Part shown: one piece after another, positions 4,609 through 9,449 of the stretch | How positions within the stretch are numbered: position 1 is the stretch's first letter | How the letters are laid out: each line of letters begins with the position of its first letter | From: an uncultured Clostridium sp. | GTDB taxonomy: Bacteria > Bacillota > Clostridia > TANB77 > CAG-508 | DNA: 9,449 bases | Direction of reading: 5' to 3' | Assembly: GCA_946498265.1 (NCBI GenBank) | Contig: CAMMNR010000061.1 | Coordinates: 1 to 9,449 of the forward strand | Notes under the pieces: model-generated | Databases searched by the model: none | Told to the model about the DNA's origin: nothing | The model's input: the letters and a program-made list of their open reading frames with translations, nothing else | Position numbers and translations under genes: made by a program

Positions 4609-5660
4609 TATTCAATACTACTTCCAAATGTCACTTCAGCATCTATTGGACATATATTTACAAATGTATTTCCATCATTTACTTGAATTTCATTTCCATT
4701 CATGTCTTTATATACTGTTTGTGCATCTCTCTCAGTTTTTTCGCATTGAATTTTAATCGCCTTTCCATTTGTTATATAATATCCATCAAATGTTCCTATA
4801 TTTTTTAGCCCTTGTCTTCCTTTGTTTTCTGAGTCTGTTAATGTGTAATTATCACAGAAAGTTATTATTATGTTTTTAGTTGTTATTGCTTCTCCTGAAT
4901 CCCAATCTGTTTGAGCTTCGTCTCTTGCAAATCTTTTATATACTTTATTTTCTGCATCATATACATATTCTACTACTTGTAAGTCTGAATGTGGTATTGT
5001 TATATTAGTTGCTTCTTGTCCTTCTTCTAAATTCACTTCGTCTGTTACATAATTTAATACACTTTCTTGTGTTGATACAGTTTTGTATTTTTTATTTTTT
5101 GCTGATTGTAATAAATTTTCTGTACTTGTAACTGCATTATGTGGTGCATATTTGTCTTTTACTCTCCAGAATGTTGTTCCATCTTCTGAAATCCCATTTA
5201 TGTCATCAATACTATATCTCTTTATATCTGTTTGAGCTTGTGGACTTTGTCCGAAATGTACATATATTGCATCATTTTCCATTGCATAATCTATAAAGTA
5301 ATGTCTTGCACTTCTTACTGGTCCTATTTTTTCTAAGTCCACTCCTTTAAATAGTGCCATTAGTCTTGTTTCTCCACCTTCTACGATTATTTCATATACC
5401 ATATACGCTTGATTTAACCCTGCTTGTGGCCAAGCTAAATTGTGATTATCTATCATTACTGCTATTGGTCTGTCATTTCCTTTAAATATTTGTACTTCTT
5501 TTTCTTCTACTTCTGCAATTATTTTCTCTTCTTCCTCATTTGCAACTGGTTGTACACTATTTTCTTTATCTTTTGTTATTTTATATGCCAGTACTACTCC
5601 TGCTATTATAACTAATATTACTAATATCACTATCAGTATTTTTACTCCACCTTTTTCCAT
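4608..5660 (-). CDS. DUF3048 family, membrane-anchored protein (YerB-like)
   Basis: The 350-residue protein has one N-terminal membrane segment at about 7-27 after a short positively charged start, with the rest predicted outside the cell. No lipobox cysteine follows, unlike the lipoprotein members of this family. An acidic linker (about 40-58) leads to the DUF3048 N-domain: RPIAVMIDN at 64-72, GPVRSARHYF at 113-122 and APHNAV at 172-177. The DUF3048 C-domain spans about 225-345 and ends in a VNICP strand. The biochemical role is unknown. The ATG at 5658-5660 is chosen because AAAGGAAG lies about 6 nt upstream; an earlier in-frame TTG overlaps that site. It is 88 bp downstream of ybeY in the same direction. 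Confidence 0.88.
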   Translation of the reverse strand: MEKGGVKILIVILVILVIIAGVVLAYKITKDKENSVQPVANEEEEKIIAEVEEKEVQIFKGNDRPIAVMIDNHNLAWPQAGLNQAYMVYEIIVEGGETRLMALFKGVDLEKIGPVRSARHYFIDYAMENDAIYVHFGQSPQAQTDIKRYSIDDINGISEDGTTFWRVKDKYAPHNAVTSTENLLQSAKNKKYKTVSTQESVLNYVTDEVNLEEGQEATNITIPHSDLQVVEYVYDAENKVYKRFARDEAQTDWDSGEAITTKNIIITFCDNYTLTDSENKGRQGLKNIGTFDGYYITNGKAIKIQCEKTERDAQTVYKDMNGNEIQVNDGNTFVNICPIDAEVTFGSSIE

Positions 5661-5748
5661 TAAAAACTTCCTTTCTCTCAAAATATGTGGTAATTAACTA
5701 TTATTAAAATTAGATATGGTTATAAATTTAATGTTTATTATTTAACAT

Positions 5749-6219
5749 TTACCTTTCTATTTTCAAAGCTTGTAATATTTTTTCTTCTTTTGGTCTCATC
5801 TTAATCTTGTCCTCTTCTCTTATATGATCATATCCCATAAGATGATAAAAACCATGTACTACCATATAACTTAATTCTCTTTCAAAACTATGTCCATATT
5901 CTTCTGCTTGCTCTTCTACTCTTTTTATTGAAATTATAATATCTCCTAAAATATCTTCATATCCAAAGTCATTATTCGCTATTTTTTTATCTAATTCTTC
6001 TTTTTCAAACATAGGAAAAGAAAGCACGTCAGTTGGCTTATCTATATTCCTATATTCTTTATTAATTCTCTGAATATTTTCTGGATCTGTTAGAGTTATT
6101 GTTATAAATAATTTTGAATTTTCTAAATTTTCTTCTTTATAACATCGTTCTATTACTTTTTTTATTATTTCTTCATATTCATTATTTTCTTCTATATCTT
6201 TGTACACTATTTCTAACAT
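5749..6219 (-). CDS. ybeY: Endoribonuclease YbeY (rRNA maturation factor)
   Basis: The 156-residue length is normal. The zinc site HGFYHLMGYDH at 122-132 gives the three histidine ligands (122, 126, 132) of the UPF0054 motif. RNIDKPTDVLSFP at 57-69 matches the conserved segment with the functionally important arginine (R57), and LGDIIIS at 91-97 is also typical. YbeY takes part in 16S rRNA 3' end maturation and 70S quality control. The ATG directly follows the TAG stop of the upstream gene with no base between, and its ribosome binding site (AAGGAAG) lies inside that gene, so the two are probably translationally coupled. Confidence 0.96.
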   Translation of the reverse strand: MLEIVYKDIEENNEYEEIIKKVIERCYKEENLENSKLFITITLTDPENIQRINKEYRNIDKPTDVLSFPMFEKEELDKKIANNDFGYEDILGDIIISIKRVEEQAEEYGHSFERELSYMVVHGFYHLMGYDHIREEDKIKMRPKEEKILQALKIER

Positions 6220-7425
6220 CTATATTACTTCCTTAACTTTAACGTAGCTTCCTTCTGATTTATATGAATCTTTTATTTGTTTCATAGCTCCATAATCTAC
6301 TAATTTTCTTTTATAATATTTTATAATTTTTGAATAATCAATTTTGCTTGAATGTAGTTTCTTTAAATCATCTTTTATAAATAGAATTTCTTTTTGTTTT
6401 ACATATTCTATAAAGTCTGTTTCTTTTAATTTTAAAACTTCTTTATACTTATTCCAAAATTTTTTATATTCATCTTTTTGCTTTTGTGATTCCCAATATA
6501 CTTTTGTAGATAATAATTTTACATTATAATCTTCCATTAAGTTGATTAACATTGAATATGCTCTTTCCCTTTTTGTTGCTATTTTTGTATCTTGTACTAA
6601 TACTCTAGCATCTTTTAAAAGTTTTTCATAACATTGTTCTGCTACTATTAGTGGTAAACTATGTGTAAATAATTTTCTACTAACTCCTAATAATAACATA
6701 TTTTTTTCTATGTTATCTTTTGCATCTAATTTTCCTACTGTATATGTTTCATATTTTTCATAATCTGAAACAACATTTTTTAAATTATCATCATTCTTGT
6801 TTTCTATTTTTAATGATAATATGTTTTGTATATATTCTTCTAATGTATAAAATATTTTTGTATATATCCAATCTTTTGTTGAATCATAAACATTTATTGT
6901 ATCTGCTAATTTTATAGAATAATTTTTTAGTATTGATTTATATAAATTATCCATTTTATTAATATAAAATTGATTATATTTTTCCAAAAGTTTAACTTTT
7001 CCAGATACCTTTATTCCTTCATAATCAAGTTCTAATAAATATTTTTGTTTTCTATATTTATATTCTACATATTCGTTTTCTTTTAAACTTGTAACTTCAT
7101 AATATCTTGATAATGCATTTTTTTCGAATTCTGAAGCTGTATTATTTTTTACTTTATTATATATAGAATTCATTACATATTTATCTAGTGCCTCTAAATA
7201 TGCTTCATATGCTGAATCATATTTTTTTGATAATTCTTCATCATTATAATTACCATTTTCATTTTGATAATTTTCATATGCTTTTATTAAACTATTTCTT
7301 TTTATTGAAATTAACATTCCATTAATTCCTATTTTTGTAGGTATTAACATTTTTGTTAATGTACTTGTGATTTTATTAAAAAATGTTTTGTCTGCACCTG
7401 TAATTCTTAAGCTTCTTTCTTCCAT
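6220..7425 (-). CDS. Unrecognised 401-residue helical protein in the phoH position
   Basis: I do not recognise this protein. It is soluble-looking, with no signal peptide or membrane segment, very rich in Lys, Glu, Tyr and Asn, and predicted mostly helical. The N-terminus (MEERSLRITGADKTFF) leads to a short hydrophobic stretch, TKIGINGMLISI at 30-41. Long charged helices follow, some with heptad-like spacing (about 60-130). No Walker A, HExxH or nuclease motif was seen, so it is not PhoH. It lies 13 bp after yqfD and its stop codon touches the ybeY start; in many Firmicutes phoH and yqfF are found here. The ATG at 7423-7425 is chosen since GAAGGG ends 9 nt upstream; a start at 7458 would overlap yqfD by 20 bp. 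Confidence 0.85.
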   Translation of the reverse strand: MEERSLRITGADKTFFNKITSTLTKMLIPTKIGINGMLISIKRNSLIKAYENYQNENGNYNDEELSKKYDSAYEAYLEALDKYVMNSIYNKVKNNTASEFEKNALSRYYEVTSLKENEYVEYKYRKQKYLLELDYEGIKVSGKVKLLEKYNQFYINKMDNLYKSILKNYSIKLADTINVYDSTKDWIYTKIFYTLEEYIQNILSLKIENKNDDNLKNVVSDYEKYETYTVGKLDAKDNIEKNMLLLGVSRKLFTHSLPLIVAEQCYEKLLKDARVLVQDTKIATKRERAYSMLINLMEDYNVKLLSTKVYWESQKQKDEYKKFWNKYKEVLKLKETDFIEYVKQKEILFIKDDLKKLHSSKIDYSKIIKYYKRKLVDYGAMKQIKDSYKSEGSYVKVKEVI

Positions 7426-7438
7426 ACTTACCATCCCT

Positions 7439-8623
7439 TCAAAATACAATTTTTTCATTTGTCCCTATGTTTTCTAATACTTCATATGTGACGTAAACAT
7501 CAACCCCATCTTCATTTTCATATGTATTGATATTTTTATTAACTATTTTATCTTTATCCTCAATTTCTTTGTCTAATTCCTCTTCTAGTTCTTGTATCCC
7601 TATGTTTTTTGCTTCTTCTAAACTGTATTTTTTTTGTACTTCTTCTACTTCTTTATTAGTAATTTTATTTATAGAAATTGGTAAATAAAAATCTGAAAAT
7701 AATTTAAATTTATTCTCCGTCTCTATTGTATCATAAATTTCAAATTTTGAAAGAGTTTTATACAAATTTATTTTAAAATTATTAAATTTAATTTGATATT
7801 TTTCTTCAACATTCCCTGTTTCTTTTCTTTCCGTAGTATTGTATAGAATTTTTTTATGCTTAGTATACCATACTTTTGCTTCAATCTCTCCTTTTGCATG
7901 TACATATCTAATCCCTGTATATTTACCTTCCATCCATCCATTTATTAATACATCTCCTTGCTTTATTGTATCTCCTACTTTTACATTTGCAGTACCTGAC
8001 TGTGCATTTATTTTAGTTATTATTCCTTCTTTGTCAGATACAATATTACAATATTCTTCTTCATTTATTATCTCTGGCTTTTCTTCTGCTTTTACCAATT
8101 TTACTATTGCATTTGTTCCTTTTAGCTCAATTCCCATCCATGCGATATCTTCTCTTTTTAATCTTATTTTATTTATGATTTCTTTTGTATCAATCTTTGA
8201 TTTTAGTTTTCCTGTTTCTAATCCCGCTTCTTTTAAGTCCTGTTCTATATTTTCTAATACATTGTTATTTTCTTCAGTAATTTCCACATTCCATACAAAA
8301 TTTGAGGATAACATTATTAATGCTACTATTATTATTAATAATAAAATAAATATTTTTCTTTTTTTATATCTATGTAATAAAAAAGGTAATCCTTTTTTTC
8401 TTTCAATTTTCACTTTACATCTAGTTTTTTTAGCTATTTTACATATTTCTTTAAAATCTCGTACTCCTATATTGAATTCTAAATTTATTTCCTTATCTCT
8501 TTTTAAATTCCATATTGCTATTTTATTGTTTTTACATACATTTATAAATCTTTCAATATAATATCCTTCTATCGAGATTCTTAAATATCCAATTATATAA
8601 TTTAAAATTATTTTTATAAACAT
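7439..8623 (-). CDS. yqfD: Sporulation protein YqfD
   Basis: The 394-residue length is typical of the YqfD family (stage IV sporulation). A cytoplasmic region of about 88 residues precedes a single membrane segment at about 90-110. The large extracytoplasmic part carries the family signatures: DIAWMGIELKGT at 159-170, CNIVSDKEGIITKI at 192-205, VKVGDTIKQGDVLINGWM at 215-231 and YVHAKGEIEAKVWY at 240-253. In B. subtilis yqfC-yqfD is a mother-cell (sigma-E) operon needed for normal spore development; the molecular role is not well defined. The ATG at 8621-8623 has AAGAGG 7 nt upstream, which overlaps the yqfC stop codon, so the pair is tightly coupled. Confidence 0.94.
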   Translation of the reverse strand: MFIKIILNYIIGYLRISIEGYYIERFINVCKNNKIAIWNLKRDKEINLEFNIGVRDFKEICKIAKKTRCKVKIERKKGLPFLLHRYKKRKIFILLLIIIVALIMLSSNFVWNVEITEENNNVLENIEQDLKEAGLETGKLKSKIDTKEIINKIRLKREDIAWMGIELKGTNAIVKLVKAEEKPEIINEEEYCNIVSDKEGIITKINAQSGTANVKVGDTIKQGDVLINGWMEGKYTGIRYVHAKGEIEAKVWYTKHKKILYNTTERKETGNVEEKYQIKFNNFKINLYKTLSKFEIYDTIETENKFKLFSDFYLPISINKITNKEVEEVQKKYSLEEAKNIGIQELEEELDKEIEDKDKIVNKNINTYENEDGVDVYVTYEVLENIGTNEKIVF

Positions 8624-8633
8624 ATTATACCTC

Positions 8634-8912
8634 TTAATCTATCGTTCTCTCAATGTCAATACTTTCTATTTTTCCAGTAACTTTTATATCATCATCAGTC
8701 ATATTCTCTAAATTTAATTCATAACCATTTATGCTTACTATTCCAATATGTGTATTAATTCTTACAAAAAACTCTTCATATTCTAATATTCCTTTAAAAT
8801 TTTCAATAATCATTTCGTCAAATCCAGTTATTATTATTTTGGGAATGTTCGAATATACTTCTTTTGGTAATTCTAAAATTTTATCTAGTCTTTTTAGATT
8901 TTTTTTCTTCAT
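8634..8912 (-). CDS. yqfC: Sporulation protein YqfC (YabP/YqfC family)
   Basis: The 92-residue protein has the YabP/YqfC pattern: ELPKEV at 14-19, PKIIITG at 24-30, IENFKGILEY at 36-45, RINT at 51-54, INGYEL at 61-66 and GKIESIDI near the end. It is 10 bp upstream of yqfD, its usual partner. Two starts compete. The ATG at 8922-8924 (96 residues) is only 1 nt from the GAGAGG ribosome binding site, while the ATG at 8910-8912 is 13 nt away. I prefer the latter because the shared upstream segment in front of the metallopeptidase gene has its start codon in exactly this position and a stop (ATG-TGA) in the other. Confidence 0.9.
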   Translation of the reverse strand: MKKKNLKRLDKILELPKEVYSNIPKIIITGFDEMIIENFKGILEYEEFFVRINTHIGIVSINGYELNLENMTDDDIKVTGKIESIDIERTID

Positions 8913-8966
8913 ATTTAATCTCATTCCTCTCTAAGACATTAATTTGGTTGGAAAGAATTAAATTTC
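8910..8966 (-). repeat. Upstream segment shared with the metallopeptidase gene (copy 2)
   Basis: This 57-bp stretch ending at the yqfC ATG is the partner of 4018-4076. Copy 2 also carries an imperfect hairpin, GGTTG/CAACC at 8946-8950 and 8966-8970, absent from copy 1. Confidence 0.6.
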
Positions 8967-8982
8967 AACCTTAACACCCTAC

Positions 8983-9449
8983 CTATTTAAATTCATCTAG
9001 ACTCTTAAACTCATATCCCATATTTTTTACTTCTTTTATTATTGAGTCTAATATATCTGTGTTTGTTTTTGAGTTTCCGTGTAATAACATTATTTCTCCA
9101 TTATGAAGATTATCTAAAATCTTTTTCTTTGCTTTTTCTTCGTCTGGTTGATTGTCTTCGTTCCAATCTTCATATGCAAATGACCACATTACTGTTTTAT
9201 ATCCTAATGAATTTGTAATTTTTAGTGTTCTTTCACTGAATTCTCCTTTTGGTGGTCTTATGTATTTCATTTCATATCCGAATTTCTCTTTTATTGTTTG
9301 ATGCAAATTCATTACTTCTTCATTTATTTCACTTTCTGCTAAGTCTGGCATACTTTTATGATTGACTGTATGATTTCCTAATTTTTTAATGTCTATTTTT
9401 TAGCGATTTTTTAACCGCTTCTATTAATTTATTTATATGCTCTTATTTC
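8983..9449 (-). pseudogene. Polysaccharide deacetylase (PdaA-like), frameshifted and cut by window edge
   Basis: The open part (8983-9399) encodes the C-terminal NodB-like half of a PdaA-type muramic delta-lactam de-N-acetylase, an enzyme for spore cortex peptidoglycan. Recognisable parts are the metal-binding GNHTVNH (9358-9378), RPPKGEFSERTL, TVMWSFAYEDW, IMLLHGNSKTN and the C-terminal KSLDEFK. Upstream of the histidine motif the frame is closed by TAA at 9400-9402, while another frame gives family-like EHINKLIEAVKK until a stop at 9443-9445. The first ATG in frame (9349-9351) lies after the histidine motif, so it is not a genuine start. At least two frame disruptions in about 100 bp, near runs of six A residues, suggest a decayed gene or sequence error near a contig end. 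The catalytic N-terminal Asp motif would lie outside the window. Confidence 0.6.

Noticed and set aside
5730..5749. Terminator after ybeY (AATGTT/AACATT)
   Set aside because: Only a 6-bp AT-rich stem without a following T-tract, overlapping the ybeY stop; the downstream DUF3048 gene has no evident promoter of its own.
6220..7458. PhoH assignment from gene position
   Set aside because: No Walker A/B or other PhoH sequence is visible; position alone is not enough.
7839..8561. 240-codon open frame on the plus strand
   Set aside because: It lies antisense within yqfD, which has clear family motifs; its translation is the Phe/Ser/Ile-rich shadow typical of reversed Lys/Glu-rich genes, with no ribosome binding site.

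Overview
The window is AT-rich with low-GC codon use, strong AGGAGG-type ribosome binding sites and consensus sigma-A promoters. It carries sporulation genes (yqfC, yqfD), a PdaA-type deacetylase remnant, and DUF4364, DUF3048 and YlbF families. Together these point to an anaerobic, endospore-forming (or recently so) Gram-positive of class Clostridia, probably an uncultured gut-type lineage. This is inferred from gene content only. Almost everything is transcribed leftward (minus strand); only the DUF4364 gene reads rightward.

Left part (1-1372): the start of the S10 ribosomal protein operon. A perfect-consensus promoter at 1344-1372 opens a leader of roughly 350 nt with several possible stems, including a strong hairpin close to the rpsJ start. 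rpsJ (S10) follows, then an unusually long 297-bp gap with its own candidate promoter, then the N-terminal part of rplC (L3), cut by the window edge.

Middle (1383-4159): an L-lactate dehydrogenase gene (minus) and a DUF4364 winged-helix-like gene (plus) diverge from a 150-bp region with two face-to-face extended -10 promoters. A small membrane Zn-metallopeptidase of the YugP type converges on DUF4364. Three copies of a GGGACGGG-containing palindromic repeat sit exactly at gene ends: a two-armed copy after ldh, a nested 174-bp copy whose tips contain the stop codons of two convergent genes, and a single-arm copy between the DUF3048 and ylbF-family genes.

Right part (4218-9449): a leftward cluster of a deacetylase remnant, yqfC, yqfD, an unrecognised 401-residue protein, ybeY, a DUF3048 membrane-anchored protein and a YlbF-family protein. 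In many Firmicutes yqfC-yqfD is followed by phoH, yqfF and ybeY; here the unrecognised gene occupies the phoH/yqfF place and its stop codon abuts the ybeY start codon.

The most noteworthy items are the nested palindromic repeat family, the long structured S10 leader, the unknown gene in the phoH slot, and a near-identical 57-59 bp upstream segment shared by yqfC and the metallopeptidase gene. No CRISPR array, transposase gene, tRNA or rRNA was seen.
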